From contig NC_041788.1 in NCBI RefSeq assembly GCF_900090045.1, forward strand, positions 1 to 64,000: DNA of 64,000 nucleotides. Reading direction: 5' to 3'. This document shows positions 40,849-54,500 of the stretch, one piece after another. The DNA comes from Plasmodium malariae (taxonomy: Eukaryota > Apicomplexa > Aconoidasida > Haemosporida > Plasmodiidae). Numbering within the stretch: position 1 is the first letter of the stretch; every line of letters begins with the position of its first letter. A model generated the notes under the pieces. The model did no database searches, had not been told where the DNA came from, and worked only from the letters and a program-made list of their open reading frames with translations. The translations under genes were made by a program, and so were the position numbers.

Positions 40849-41381
40849 CATTGTAACTTTTATAATTTTTACTAATTTTTTTCTTTTTATATATTATATT
40901 TTTTCTAATAATAGTAGAAATATTAAAAAAAATCTTATACATCTTCAAATTTTTACTTTTAATATTATTTCTTAAACTGTTGTATTATTAAAAATTTTGA
41001 ATTCATATTAAAGATAAATAATGTCACCAGTACATAAGAAAAATATTTTTTATATTATTTAAAATATTAATAAAAGTCTTATTTTTTTAAATATGATATA
41101 TCGGTAAAGGTAACCTTAGTTAAGCAGTATATATTTTTGTGTTAGCAGTTAATAAAATATTTTTTTCTTAAAATATATATTTCGTTAATATTTTTATATT
41201 TCATCTCAATTAAATTTTATTCGTTATTATTATATATATATATTGTTTTTCTAATTATATTAGGCATAATTCAAAATTATTTTTAAAATTTTGTTTATAC
41301 GTAAGATATCAGCTGCTTCAAAGAATTTTTTATTATTTTAGTTGTAAGAAGATTATTTGAAAAAATAAAATTTCAATGGTT

Positions 41382-41412
<31 letters not shown>

Positions 41413-41559
41413 TACGTTATATACCTGTATTAAATTTTATCTACTTTTATTTTAATATTAAGAAAGCTGTTTATTAATATGTATATAAATTATAAAAATA
41501 TAAATTCATTTTTTCAAATAAATTATTTTAACAATGCGTAAAGTTGCAATTATTATATA
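38198..41559. other. AT-rich intergenic DNA
   Basis: AT-rich spacer 3' of STP1. It contains (AT)n tracts at about 40380-40405, 40822-40848 and 41385-41413. The open stretch at 40787-40975 overlaps one of these and is not called. No gene seen. Confidence 0.5.
40822..40848. repeat. (AT)n microsatellite
   Basis: Uninterrupted TA dinucleotides in intergenic DNA; similar tracts lie at 40380-40405 and 41385-41413. Confidence 0.85.
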
Positions 41560-42470
41560 AAATTATTATATTATTTTTAACTTTTCTTAAGATAATTTTA
41601 TTAATACTGTTCTTATTTCGCATTACATGAATAGATAATCTATGTTTTTAGTGTTTACTTACATAATTCTGAATACTTCTACAAGAGTATCTACATTTTT
41701 AAATTTTTCATCTTTTTCTACTTAGATATACAGGATAATTATCTTTATATATAAGTTTTCTTTAATTTTGAAGAATTTTATTTTGACTATTTTTTTTCAT
41801 TCATTTTTTAATTTACCGCGTTTTTGTTTTCATTTCTATTTGTATTTCAATATATTAGGTAAATTTATAGATATATATATAACATTAAATTTTATTTTGT
41901 TCTATTCCGGAAAATGCATTTACTAATTATGAATAAATGCCTAATACAAATAAATCATAATAAATTTGCTCAAAAAAACATTTTACGAGAATTCAAAATT
42001 ATTTAAATAAATATAAAAATTAATTTCATAATTATTTATATTTAGTAGAAATATTATTTATGTGGAAATTTTAACTTCTGATGATTTTTTTTTTTTTTTT
42101 TGCTGTAGGACAAAAAAAAGTAGCATGGAATTACTTCTTTTATAATACAAACAGTAACTTCATTTAATAAACATTTATTAAGTATACATATTTATACAGA
42201 ATTATTATTTAATTAAATTTATTTCAATGCGTCTTTTCTAAATTTCTCCCTTTCTGTTGTTCTCCAAAAATATATATTATTAATGTGGAATAAAGCCAAT
42301 TTTGAACGCTTCATATATTTTAGTAATCACATTTTCCCTTTTACTTATTTCTATACATATGTCAGCATATTAATAATTTTTTTTCTACAAATGTTGACAT
42401 ATAGATATATCGTTAATAATATAAAAATTTTCATTTTTATTATTATTTATAATGCTTTATGTATACATGT
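41560..42470 (-). pseudogene. lysine-rich coding relic
   Basis: Minus-strand frame near 41.87-41.56 kb reads LPNILKYK, KQKRGKLKNE, KKIVKIKFFKIKENLYIK, VEKDEKFKNVDTLVEVFRIM and CEIRTVLIKLS in one frame with interspersed stops. Upstream, 42.47-42.23 kb yields either MSTFVEKKLLIC..WLYSTLIIYIFGEQQKGRNLEK or, in another frame, KRSKLALFHINNIYFWRTTE then REKFRKDALK. The charged, lysine-rich character recalls Plasmodium exported (PHIST-like) proteins and the relic at 6.5-7.0 kb, but identity is unproven and the two parts may not belong together. Confidence 0.3.
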
Positions 42471-43489
42471 ATAATCAACGTATACATACTTATACAAAAG
42501 TAATATATATATATATTTTTTCATTATACTTATTTTAAATATGATATTATACTTTCAATAATGTCATATATCATTTTTCTTAGATTTATTTCTATATTTA
42601 GACTCTTTCAACTTTAACATTTTAAATTCTTATTTTAAATAGAAATTTCAATAAATTATTAATATGCTATTTTTGGGCTATGGAAAAAATTAGTGTTTTA
42701 AAAAATAAATAGAAAATATGTAAACATATATAGAAACTTGATAAAAATATATACACGAATTATATTTTATTATAAATTATAAAAACTATAAATTATATAC
42801 TTAAACATATTAAGGTGCTGCCCGCTAGTAAATGCTCGGAGATTAATAATATTTACTTAATATATATTTTTAACCTCTTTTCAGATAAATGCATGCTTAT
42901 TCTTTCGAATTATTTATGTTTTCACTCAATTAAAGGATTATATTTAAAAATTCTACTTTTTAATAAATAATTTAATTTTCTATACAATAAATATGTTATC
43001 GTAAATGTAATATATTCACATTTATATATATATATATATTGATAATATTAATGTGTTTTTTTTTAGTTTATATAGCTTTTATTAAATTTCATTGTGTAAA
43101 TGATTGAAATTATTAAAATCATTAATATATAAAAATAATGAAACTATGCTGAATATCTAATTTTTTACATTAATGCTTATATAATATTTGCTTTTAAAAA
43201 AGATATAAACAAATAAATAAGAAAGAAATTTTTTTTTTCATTTTATCATTTATTTTATTTCGGAATCACATTACATTATAATAATAGAATTCGCTACATT
43301 TAAGAGTATTTTTATATTTGATCATTTTTAACATTAACTCTGCAAAAACATATTTTAAATATAAAACTTTATGTAATTTATAAATATAATTATTTGTAAG
43401 ATATGGTAGAATCAAATATGAAAAGAAAAAAATAATAATAATAAACAAAATACTTCATATAAAACTAATATAAATCACTTTCCTTATTA
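42471..43489. other. AT-rich intergenic DNA
   Basis: AT-rich spacer. The open stretch at 43266-43448 (minus) has only F/I/L/Y/K/N-type composition and is not called. Confidence 0.5.
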
Positions 43490-44330
43490 CATATTCTTTT
43501 TTTTTTCTACTAATATTATCCTATAAAATAAAAAATCATTCTTCTAAAACGTTGTTGAAATATTTTTAAAAATTATTACATTTTAATTTATCAATTGCTT
43601 TTGCTAATGGTCTTTAGATTGAAAAAGTACACATAAAATTATTTAAGAAAGAACAAATAATCTTATTAAATAGAAAAAAAAAAAAAAAAAAAAACTTGAA
43701 ATAAAAAAAATACTGTACACAAATAACCAGTAGAATGTTAAAAAAAAAAAAAGAAACAATTTATTTTTAAAATTTAATGCTAAATTTAGTTGCCCTTTTT
43801 CGTATTATATCATGTTCTGTTTGTATTTTTAAGACATTTATAAAACAAAGAATAATAGTAGCACAAATTTTAAAGTTTCAATATACTTTATAGGGCTATA
43901 TTATTCGAATTATTGGTTTCATATATAAATATATATGATCTGTAAAGAATTAATAGCACTATTTCTTGTATTATTATACAAATTAATAATTTTAAGTATT
44001 ATTTATAATATAAAAATATAACTATGCATATGTTAAATAAGTATGTATTTCCAGCTTAGGTTTTAGTAGGTACTGTAGATCAAAATATATTAAAACCTAA
44101 TACTACATATAATATAAATATAGCTAATATATTATAATTCTATTACTGTTAAACATATTTCTCTCCTTTTTAGTTAACAATTTTTATCAAAATTAATTTC
44201 AAAATAAATTATAACAAGATAGTTACTATATAATTTTTAAAAATTTTTTACATTATATCTCTTAACAAAAGATCTAAATATATTTGTTCTAAAATTTTTT
44301 TTCTAATTAATAAAAATAAATCTATAAACA
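43490..44330 (+). repeat. duplicated intergenic block, copy 2
   Basis: Same-orientation counterpart of the block at 8600-9420, about 0.5 kb downstream (3' side) of the fam-m gene at 44857-45743. It includes a poly-A run at 43674-43694 that is shorter in copy 1. The two copies keep colinear anchors over roughly 0.8 kb, with substitutions and small indels. Boundaries approximate. Confidence 0.65.
43674..43694. repeat. poly-A tract
   Basis: Twenty-one consecutive A residues inside the duplicated block. Confidence 0.9.
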
Positions 44331-44856
44331 TTAATACAACCAAATTTATTCACTTTTTTTTTTTTTGATACTATACACATTTATTATTAATTCAAATATA
44401 ATAATGCATTTTCTTAAAACTATGAAAAAATAGTGATTATAGTTTGTAACTACATATAAAATAGAGAAAACTTTAGTTCCCTAACATAAATGAATATATT
44501 TATTTGTAATTATTCAAGTTGTACTATTATACATTCATTTGAAAGTGAAAACATATATTTTTTATAGAAATCCATTTACATACACAAACATTTATATTTG
44601 TCTAAATATATTTAATTAAGCGAAAATAAAATTTTAAAATAAAAAACGAAAAGTATTAAAACAGTGAAATTCATAAGGAAACATATATGTTTATATTTTA
44701 CCGTTTCTTAACATACAGACCAAGTATACTCACGTACATTTATAAAACTTTATATAATAGTTATCTTATTCAGAAATATATTACTCATAATATTAAATAT
44801 ATTACTTCATATTAATAATTGCCTCACATAAAAATTCGTATTCTTATTTTTTCATT
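44331..44856. other. 3' flank of fam-m
   Basis: AT-rich 3' flank of the fam-m gene. The last 300 bp are similar to the 3' flank of the second fam-m locus (about 60150-60462), sharing AGTATTAAAACAGTGAAAT-like and TTACTTCATATTA segments. Confidence 0.45.
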
Positions 44857-45743
44857 TTACTCAGTCATTAACTTAATCTTTTTATATTTTTCATTATTTC
44901 TCAAGATCTTGGGAATAGCTATTATAATAATAGCACCTAATATAATGATAAGAACAAAAAAAAATAATACAAAAGCTTCTTCTTTCTTTACTATATACTC
45001 GAAAGGTTTTCTATATACTCCCAAAAGCTTTTCATAAAATCTAATTTTTTTTCAAGTCCACTGTATGAAGGTAGTGCTTTTAATATGGGTAATCCTATTC
45101 CCAACAAGAAAAAAATAAAAAATATGGAAACTCCAAATCCGTAATTTCTAAATTTTATTTTTCTTAAAGTTATATTCCTAATTCTATTGTTTTTTTCAAG
45201 AAAAGTGTTATAATCTTTTTTTTTGATCCATTTTTTTTCAAAATGGAAATGTTTTCCATCAAACATTCCATTATTATAATCTACGACTTCTGTATAATAT
45301 GTAGCCTTATTTAATAGACTACTATTAGACTGTTTATTTTTTCCTTTATTTCTTTTTATATTAATAGATATATTTTCTTTATCCGACTTCCCATTGTCTG
45401 GCATACCCACTTTTAACTGTGTAATATTTGAATATTTTCCTTCCTTATATTTTGCTAGTAATCTATAAGTTATTGTATCTAATGTCTTATTAAAATTGTT
45501 CTCATTAGCCAAATATTTATTAAAAATATACTAAGAAAAAAAAATGAATACTGATTATATAATAGATTATATAATTTAGTAGTAAAAAACTGTATTAAAT
45601 AAAATACATCACGAAATGCATAAATAACATATATATCCTTAAATAAAATAACGTACGAAATCATTGTTAAAATTGAATATCCATATTAAAACGAAAAACA
45701 TAGTAGTTTTGATAAATAAGATTAACTTAATTTTTTGTTCCAT
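44857..45743 (-). pseudogene. fam-m: fam-m exported protein, single frameshift
   Basis: Exon 1 (45743-45657, 87 nt) reads MEQKIKLILFIKTTMFFVLI, ending WIFNFNNDF at a GT donor; an in-frame ATG also lies 3 bp upstream. Exon 2 starts at 45530 after TTTTCTTAG in phase 0. It holds the PEXEL-like motif TYRLLAKYK, the fam-m block YYTEVVDYNNGMFDGKHFHF then EKKWIKKKDY, and a first membrane segment (FGVSIFFIFFLLGIGLPIL). The frame then hits TAG at about 44993, after WEYIENLSSI. Shifting by one base restores VKKEEAFVLFFFVLIIILG (second membrane segment) and the family ending LRNNEKYKKIKLMTE with a stop at 44857. Everything except one indel near 44990-44995 looks functional, so this is either a very young pseudogene or an assembly error. 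Members have two membrane segments and are thought to be exported; function unknown. Confidence 0.88.
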
Positions 45744-46210
45744 CATATATTTCTCTAATACTGTATTATACTAAATAAGAAAAAAATTTTAAAATAATAT
45801 AATATTCCTCATATGATAAAATTAAATATTTATTTTTAATATTCAATTTTATTATTTCTTCGTAAATACCTTCAAAAATTATATAACTATAACGTGTTTC
45901 ACATAAATTACAAAAATAAATAACTTTTAAAATATAATATATATAATCTTTATAGTAATTAAATTTAAAAAAAAAAAAATACCTATCATTGAAATGAATA
46001 ATTTGAATTCATTTATAATAATTCAAAATATAAAATTTAACTTTTTAATATAGTGTACAAGTTATATAATTTTTTTATTAATTCTTTTTAGAAAAAACTA
46101 AAAAGAAAACATATAGTTCCCTATTAAATTTAATTATTAAGAATATATAAAATATAGAATATAGAGAATATATATTTAGTACATTGCTCTACATATTAAA
46201 ACAGGAATTA
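45744..46210 (-). promoter_or_regulatory. conserved 5' flank of fam-l/fam-m locus 3
   Basis: Upstream flank shared with the other fam loci. TTATTATTTCTTCGTAAA near 45850 recurs upstream of the fam-m locus at 61.4 kb. AATATAGAATATAGAGAATA lies at about 46151-46170, about 410 bp before the start. Regulatory role inferred. Confidence 0.45.
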
Positions 46211-48082
46211 CTAATTCTATGGATGTAATATCGTAATATTTATAATAAAATAAACATATTTTCAAAAAATTATATATTTTTAATAAAATATTAATTATTG
46301 GTAACAATATATTAATACTAATAATAAATAAATATAACTATATGTTGTACAATTTTTGTGTAATATTTTTTATAAAGTGTATTCTAGTCATTACACAAAT
46401 ATATGTATTCTTTTATGTTTCATAATATATTTTTAAAATCAAATCTATAACATATAACATAATATATAAAAAAGTTTATTCTATATATAATAAATACCTC
46501 TTAAATATTTACTTATGTAAAGAATTCTTTAGTCTTAGAAAAATTCATGGTTTCTAAGTATTTTCTTGTTCTTTTTTTTATTAATTCTGTACATATTTGT
46601 GTAAATTACTTATATATTAAAATAACTGAAGTATTATATTCAAATAGTTTACGTGCTTTATAATATATTTTAATATTCCACTTTTTAAATAACTATATCA
46701 TGAAATGTGTTCTTATATATATATTCTTAATAATATTCGAATATCTTTTGCAAACAACTGTATATTCTATCTTATTTTTTTTATAATGCTCTTTTAAATA
46801 TATTGTTTATACTAATATATTTTACATCATTATATTTATATCAAATGATATATTGATATTAAGTAATTTACTTTTCTTCATTTCATATCTTTGTCTAAGA
46901 TATAATAAAAATATTTTTATATTTTCAATTAAAATTTTGTTTAGAATATTTGAATAATAGATAATTTTCTTACATATTAATAATAAAGGTATTACTCTTT
47001 TTTGATTATATCTTTATAAATTAAACATACAAATGTTCTTGTGATAATAAATATTTTAAATAATATTTCATATAATTAAATTTTATGATTTTATTTATGT
47101 TCATTTTACATTATTATTATATTGAGATATATATTTTTATATATTTTCCTCTATTTTCTAATTAATCTATACAGCATGCTGCGTTATCAAAGTTTATATA
47201 AGTTAACATTCATATATACAAGTTAATGGGATAAATACAACTCTTAATTTTGTTATTATAATTAATACTTAATCATTGCAAAATATCTCATTATATAAAT
47301 GCTTATTTTATTTATACAATATATATAATAGAATTTTTATAATAGTATTCTTCATATATAACTTGATACATTATATATTATAGTAATGAAAGTTATTATA
47401 TCATGATTCATATAAATTTATTTTATATTTTAATTCATTTACATTCATATAATACTTTGCACTAGAATATGCTTATGTTGTAGTATATAACTTACCATAC
47501 AAAAAAATATATATTTTTTTTACTTTAATGAATAATATATAGATATATATAAATTCAACAAATTTTATTCACTTCATTTCCTCAAATTAAAGAAAGACAC
47601 ATATGTGTTTGATTTAAAACTCATAATAAATTATTTTAGATATATTAACAATTAAACGTTTAATCAAGAACAATATGAAAAATATAAATCTGAAAATTTT
47701 GAATTGAATATAAATTATCATACATCAATAAAATTATGTGAATTGTACTATAATATATTTCCTTTAATGTATAAACATATATTTTCCATGGAAATTTAAT
47801 TAAATTGAAAATTGTAAATATGAAACTATAATATTTAGTTAGCCTTATACAATACAGTGAAATACTTAATTAAAAACTTTAAAATATTCAAATATAAATA
47901 GAATTACTGTTATAATAATTTTTTACTATAATGCATAAAAAAAGAACTGATTTAATTAGGCACATTTATAAAATTTAAGCACTTATACATACTACTAATA
48001 AATATATAATTAAATATATTACCGAAGTTGTTTTACATTAAAGAATTCATTACAGAAAAAAACATAATACATACCATATATT
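46211..48082. other. AT-rich intergenic DNA
   Basis: Spacer between fam-m and fam-l. At 46500-46900, similarity to 62950-63300 (for example AAATTCATGGTTTCTAA versus ATATTCATGATTTCTAA) indicates the fam-m upstream homology extends beyond 1 kb. No gene. Confidence 0.45.
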
Positions 48083-49077
48083 TTACCTTTTCTTAAACTT
48101 AATTTTTTGATATTTCTTAACTTTCTTGTGGTAATAAAAAAGGCCTAATATAAGTATGACACCTAATATAAGCAAAGGTATAACATATATTAGATAGTTA
48201 AAAAAACTATCTACATAAACGTATCCTGCTATTTTCTCCTGTTTCCCCTTATTTATCTTTATCAATGCATTAGGTACTTTATCCATTGTCCTGAACAACC
48301 AACTTACAGGTGAATTCTTCAACAACACACTTAAATTATGGTACCATTTATCTGGACCACACAAATTCAATACCTTAAACAGTACCCCCCTAAGCCCACA
48401 ACCACAAATAAATCTAATATGTATAATATCAGTAATACGGTGATTAATAATAAAGGTAAAACAAATCTCAATCGGTATTTTTTACATATTGTTTTTACGT
48501 AAATCTTATTACTAATTGTCCTGTTGTTTTTAAGAAAATCCATATAATCAAGTTCTTTGAATATTTTTTTTTCCATACGAGAATATTTCTTTGTTTCAAA
48601 TATACATTTCCTATTCCTCATATTTTGTTTATTTCCTCCTGCATTCATAAATGATTTTCTATTTAAATGTTTCATTTTTTTTTTGGGTTCTTTCTCATTA
48701 TAATATACATCTTTATTTTCGCTTACAGCATAATTTGGTACTTCTTCATTTAATCTTACAAAAACTGAACATTTATCCTCTTTAGATATTGCTAGTAATC
48801 GATAATTTTTATCTAATTTTCTATTATTTTTATAGTTTCCTTCTGAAGTTTTATAATAGTCACTCTAAAAAAATATGTAAATATTTATTATTTAAAAGAA
48901 TAAGTAATTTAATGACAAAAAAATATATTAATAAAAATAAGGCAAGAATAAAATAGATAATGCACGTATCCTTAATTATTATTATCATACGAGATCAATG
49001 TTAAAAAGACATATCCAACTTAAAAGGATAAACGCAGAAATTATTGTAAATAAGAGTAACGTATTTTTTTGATCCAT
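48083..49077 (-). pseudogene. fam-l: fam-l exported protein, single frameshift in homopolymer
   Basis: Exon 1 (49077-48991, 87 nt) reads MDQKNTLLLFTIISAFILLS, ending WICLFNIDL at a GT donor. Exon 2 starts at 48864 (phase 0) with SDYYKTSEGN. It carries the PEXEL-like NYRLLAI, the fam-l signature RKCIFETKKYSRMEKKIFKE then LDYMDFLKNNRTIS, and a first membrane segment (FVLPLLLITVLLILYILDLF). The frame reads VVVGLGGYCLRY and stops. One extra base in the G6 run (plus-strand C6, 48385-48390) would instead continue into VLFKVLNLCGPDKWYHNLSV, the second membrane segment (YLIYVIPLLILGVILILGLF) and the typical end YYHKKVKKYQKIKFKKR with a stop at 48083. Both halves are otherwise undamaged, so it is a nearly intact gene or an assembly error in a homopolymer. 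Confidence 0.9.
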
Positions 49078-49545
49078 AATATATATATTTAATTTTATAA
49101 TATATGCACTTAAAAATTTATATCGACATAATATACTTCTAATTTTAAAGGACTCTATATATTTTTTCTGTTTTTAATTTTTGATTATGTTTTTATTGTA
49201 ATTTTATAAAATTATAATAAAATGAATATAACGATAACATGTTTTATAAAATAGACAGAAAAACAACTTTAAAAATTTATTATAATATTTTTATTTTATT
49301 ATTATGTATAAAAAACTAAATTAATTAAGATAATATAATTTGCTTTCATTAAATTATATTAAATATATATTATTTTATTAATTGTTATAGTAAATGAATA
49401 AATATTGTTATTAGTTTTTTACAAAATAATATATATTTTAATATCTGAATTATGGAAATTATATAAAGTATGGAATATAGAGAAGATAGATATAATTCAT
49501 AGTTCCATAAATTAATAAACTACTTATTTAACGATGTTTTACTTT
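49078..49545 (-). promoter_or_regulatory. conserved 5' flank of fam-l/fam-m locus 4
   Basis: Upstream flank related to those of the other fam loci. TATGGAATATAGAGAAGATA lies around 49469-49488, about 390 bp before the start codon. Regulatory role inferred from position conservation. Confidence 0.4.
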
Positions 49546-51507
49546 TAATAATAATAATTTCATAAACAATATATAATTCAATATATAATTCAGAAATTGG
49601 ATATTTTTGTTAAATATACTAATTGTTATAGCAATATAATAATAAATCAGAATTCCAATAATTAGTAGAACATTTAGTTTCTTGTTAATTTTAGAATATA
49701 CTTGATTTACTATTTGAACGGATTCATTCCTTTATATTAAATAAAATATTTATAAGTATTTTAATTCATAGAACACTAAATAATCTATGAAGATATTACA
49801 TTTAAAGATAAATAGAAATGATTATTTATGCTTAAATAAGAATACTTGAAAATTATAATTTTTAATTAAGATCATTTTAGGCCAGTATTACTAAAGGTAA
49901 TTTTTTGGAATTCATGAACAAAAAATATAAACATATTTAATTATATATATATATATATTTAGAAAAAAAATATATATAGTTAAAAAAAAAAAAAATTAAA
50001 AATAATATTAAACTTTTTATTACGAGTTGCTTAATTTTTTTATGAATATCATTCCAATATTTAATTTCAATTCCTCTATGTCGAACTATAATTTTGAAAA
50101 ATTCATGATATACTTAAGAAAATACATAGTATAAGTAATACATTCCAAAACAGATATGCCTTGTAGTTAATAAAACAAATATTAATATTTATGTTGGGGT
50201 TCAATTTGAATTTACAATATATTATTTAAATAAAAAAATTAGTATTTAATCATTTTAAAGGCTCTTAAATATAGCATTTCCAAAAATCATGTTATTTATC
50301 TTATCATAATTAATATTTCTATGCAAAATATATCCTAATACTCTAACTAAAATATATAAGAAGTTAGAGTGTTAATAAAACCACTATAACTTTTGTGTTA
50401 TGTTGTTTTTATATATGACATATGTTTCCTTTAATTAGTGTTAAATTATTATATATATGGTGATAAAAAATATGAAAAAAAACTCTAGTTAATATAGATT
50501 ATTTGCACATTTTCACGTATTTTATGCACCATTACTGCTCTGGTATGTACATATATATAATAAAAATAAAAAGTATCATAACTATATAAATTATTATCCA
50601 TGGGTGTGTGTTTTCTTGAACAAAATATATTTAACCTTAAAATTTATGTATATTTTATTTAATTGTCAATTAAATTTCATTAAAAATATATTATTAAGTT
50701 TTAGTAATTATTTATTTATTAATTTAGAATGAAATTAGTATTTATACGGTATATATTATTATAGGATTAACATTAGTGTTAAACTGTGTACAATTAATAG
50801 AACCTAAAACAAAAAAATATATGTATTTATTTTATCAATTGAAAAACAACATAAAAAATTTAAATTATGACTAATATATAATATATTCTAATAATAAGAT
50901 TTTCAGATAAATACTTAGAATAGAAAAAAAAGAAAAGGGATATTATAATTGTTAAAAATATAAATTACCTCATTATCTTTGGTAATGTTTTATTTATTGT
51001 AACTTTGTTTATTAAATTAAGTGAACAAAATTGCTATAATAAAAATTAAGATCAAACATATATGGATCCAATTTTTATACATAAAGTGAATACTTTTGTT
51101 CTGAATATTAATCTATAATATTTATGTACTACTATGAAACAGAAAAAAATAAAATACAGCTATATTAAGTCACAATAATAAATTGACTCAATATAATACA
51201 TAATAATATAAAAATAAACATGAAAACATTCGACTGTTATAAACATTTATCCCCTATTTTGTTTACAGTTATACATATATATATATTCGCATATAGTTTT
51301 ATTTCAATATTTAATTTTATATGTATATATCATGTAATTAATTTGAACATATATTCTTACTTAGAATTAAGTACACACCTTTTAGTTACACAAAGCACTT
51401 TTTTTAAAAAACAAATATTCATTTTAAATAGGCTTTAAATGAATTTCCTTATATATCAGTTGTATAAATTATGATTTTTACAAATATTTAAGTAACTATC
51501 AAATATA
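49546..51507. other. AT-rich intergenic DNA
   Basis: AT-rich spacer. The only distinct structure is a perfect 9-bp inverted repeat at 50340-50370. The open stretch at 51220-51438 (plus) is not convincing as a gene. Confidence 0.5.
50340..50370. repeat. 9-bp perfect inverted repeat
   Basis: ACTCTAACT (50340-50348) and AGTTAGAGT (50362-50370) can pair around a 13-nt AT-rich loop. It stands alone in intergenic DNA; no function can be assigned. Confidence 0.6.
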
Positions 51508-54500
51508 CTAAATAACTAACAATAATGAAAACATTTGTGTAAATTCCTTGGAAATTTCTATGAATAATATAGTTGAAAATCCAGGTATCATAAATATTTC
51601 TCGTAAAGCATATATTAAAGAGGTATTCGTATTTCTGAATTCATTAAACTTATTTTCTCTGTAGAATTGATATATTTCCTGTATTATATATATAAGAATA
51701 AATCCTATATATTGTACATTTTCAAACAAGTTATCTACCATCGAAAAAGTTTTATATATGACATATTTTCATTTCTTGACTAATTTTTTGGCGGAAACCA
51801 CCATAATTATTGTTATCTATCGATTCGCCTTTCCTAATTTACTTTCATTCATTATTATAAACTTAACTGTCTTAATCAGTATATATATATTTCCAAATAA
51901 AATATAATTAATCCTGCATTATTTCTTTTCTTCTCATGTAGTAATATATCGGTTCTTGAATATAATATTCAATATACACTCTTCTATTTATCAAACGATT
52001 TATAAAAGCTACACAACGAATAAATGAAAATATTTTTATTATTTATAACCTAATAATTTTACCTACGGATAAGGGAAAATTTTAATATAAGTATATATAA
52101 CATAAAGCATTAAAAAATAAAAAGTAAACTTTTTGTTTTTATCATTATACTATATTAAAAAAATAATATATCCAAATAAAAAGAATAAATATAGGAGATT
52201 TAGCTAAAATTAAATATTTACTTTTTCCGTTTAAGTGGTATCCTTTTATGTTTTATTATCTTTTATTCTGTAAACAAAACTCTGTATAATATGAAGATAT
52301 TCTTAAGAAAATAAAATTATTGAGGTACTCATTTTATTTTATTATATTTTATGAAAAGATACTAAAATTCATAAATAAAATACAAATATCTGGTACAAAA
52401 AATAAAAATAATTTAAAAAGATTTATTGTAAATAATTCTTAAAAGTTATTTAAAAAAGAAGGTAACATCAAAATAATTTTTGGCAATACTAGTTATTTTA
52501 ATAAATGCACAACATATATATTATAATAATCTATTAGACCAATTCTAAATTTTAGTTATCAATGTTTTTCAAAAAATAATGAGATAAATTAACTTTTTCT
52601 TTATTCATATGGATTTTATTTGATAATTAGATTAAAAAAAATACATATGGGGTGAGAACAGGTAGATAAGTACATATTAGGAATATAGTTATTAATTTTT
52701 TTGTCAAATTCCTAAAAATAAACTTAGTCATTTCTAGACGTAATACGTTTATGTACTATTTTATACTTCAAAAATATAAGATATAGCATAAAATATAATA
52801 GTATACACAGTTTAAAAAAAAAAATTTTTTTATAGCATAAATTATAATTTAACTTGTGTCATATACTTCCAACATATAGAATGTTTTACATAAATTACTA
52901 AAGAAATTCTATTCTAAGCTTTAATTGACATACAGAATGTTTTATCTCTAAATATATACTATCCAATTTAACGCATTTACGCATTTATATCATATCATTA
53001 AATATGAAAAACTATAATTTCTTATATTTTAGAATAATGCGTTATATTAATTATGACTAAAAAGAAATTTACTAAATTTAAGAATTCATTTATATTTTTC
53101 TTTTATTCTTTTTTATTTTTTTTAAATATAAAATTATAAATTCTATAAAAATTATAATATTAAAAAAAACATTGAAGTAAATGTAATAAATAAACATTTT
53201 AACTAATTAAACAATTAAAAAAAAAATTACAAGAAAAATAATATCATTAGAAAATACGAAAAAATTATGTACAATAAAATATAGGAAAATAATTAATGTA
53301 TTATTTTTCTTTTTAATATATATATAGAGGAGATAGCTGTGTACATATTTTTCTGATTTATAAATTAATAATACCAAAATCATGTATTAAAATACAACTA
53401 TTACATAACTTAAAAAAATTAAATATATTATGAATATATTAATATAATCATATATATTTAAATTACATATTTTCTACTGAATTTATCGAATGGACTTAAT
53501 TATAAAAATGTAATATATTAAATATATTACCTTAGATGAAAAATTATAAATCTATGCTAATTTTTGTATGCAAATTACTTCTCTAAAAAATAATTAATTA
53601 AAAAAAAATATATACATTATTTATATTTTTAATGTTCTATATAATGCATACTACCCTTGGCTGTATTACATAAATAAGATAGTTATATTTTTACACCATT
53701 TTTCATGTGCACATATATATATGTATATATATAAACATATTTAAATATATTCTTGTTTTGGTACCCTTAAATAACACTTTCATTTGGATATTCATAACTC
53801 TTCCAAAAATTATAAATTTTTTCTTATATAAAAAAGAAAAATGGAGCATCTTAATTAACATTTCTATCTGTTTTGAATATCATATAATGATAATTACATA
53901 AATTTATAAACTTCATTTTTGTAGTTATTTCCTAAATATTCATGTAACTAATACAGTAGATAATTTTTAAGACTATTGTTTTTTCCTAAAATCTTTTATG
54001 CATGTTTAAACTATTAAAAATATTCACGTCAATTTAAATTAAATAGTTATTCATATTTATCAAAATGAAAAAACATTCAATATATAATTGTCATTTCTTT
54101 TGATATATATTAATTCCTAAGTGAACTTATACGACATGGAGGATAATTATTAAATATATGTTTTTATTTCCTATATGTATATCTATTAATTCATGCATAT
54201 TTATATTAATATCTTTATATTTTTTAAATTATTGTAGATCAAATGTCATTTTTGATAATCATTTGTCTTATATATAATGTTTGCTATAATGGATTAGTTT
54301 TCTTTTAATTTAACGTGCTCTTAATATTATAATAATGAGACATACGACATTTTTTATTTTAATATTTTATTTAAAAATTAATTTATTCGTGTTATATATA
54401 TTTTCAGTGAAATTATTATTTTCACATAATTTCATTAGGCATTATTTTTGCAATAACACACATGATATAACTATTAAATCTTATCAATAATACTAATACA

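Noticed and set aside
40787..40975. Open frame spanning an (AT)n tract
   Set aside because: The repeat itself creates the open frame.
42283..42474. Plus-strand open frame
   Set aside because: Opposite strand carries more coding-like fragments; this is probably a shadow or chance.
53707..53901. Plus-strand open frame of 64 codons
   Set aside because: AT-driven, no motif; lies in the region of minus-strand relic blocks.
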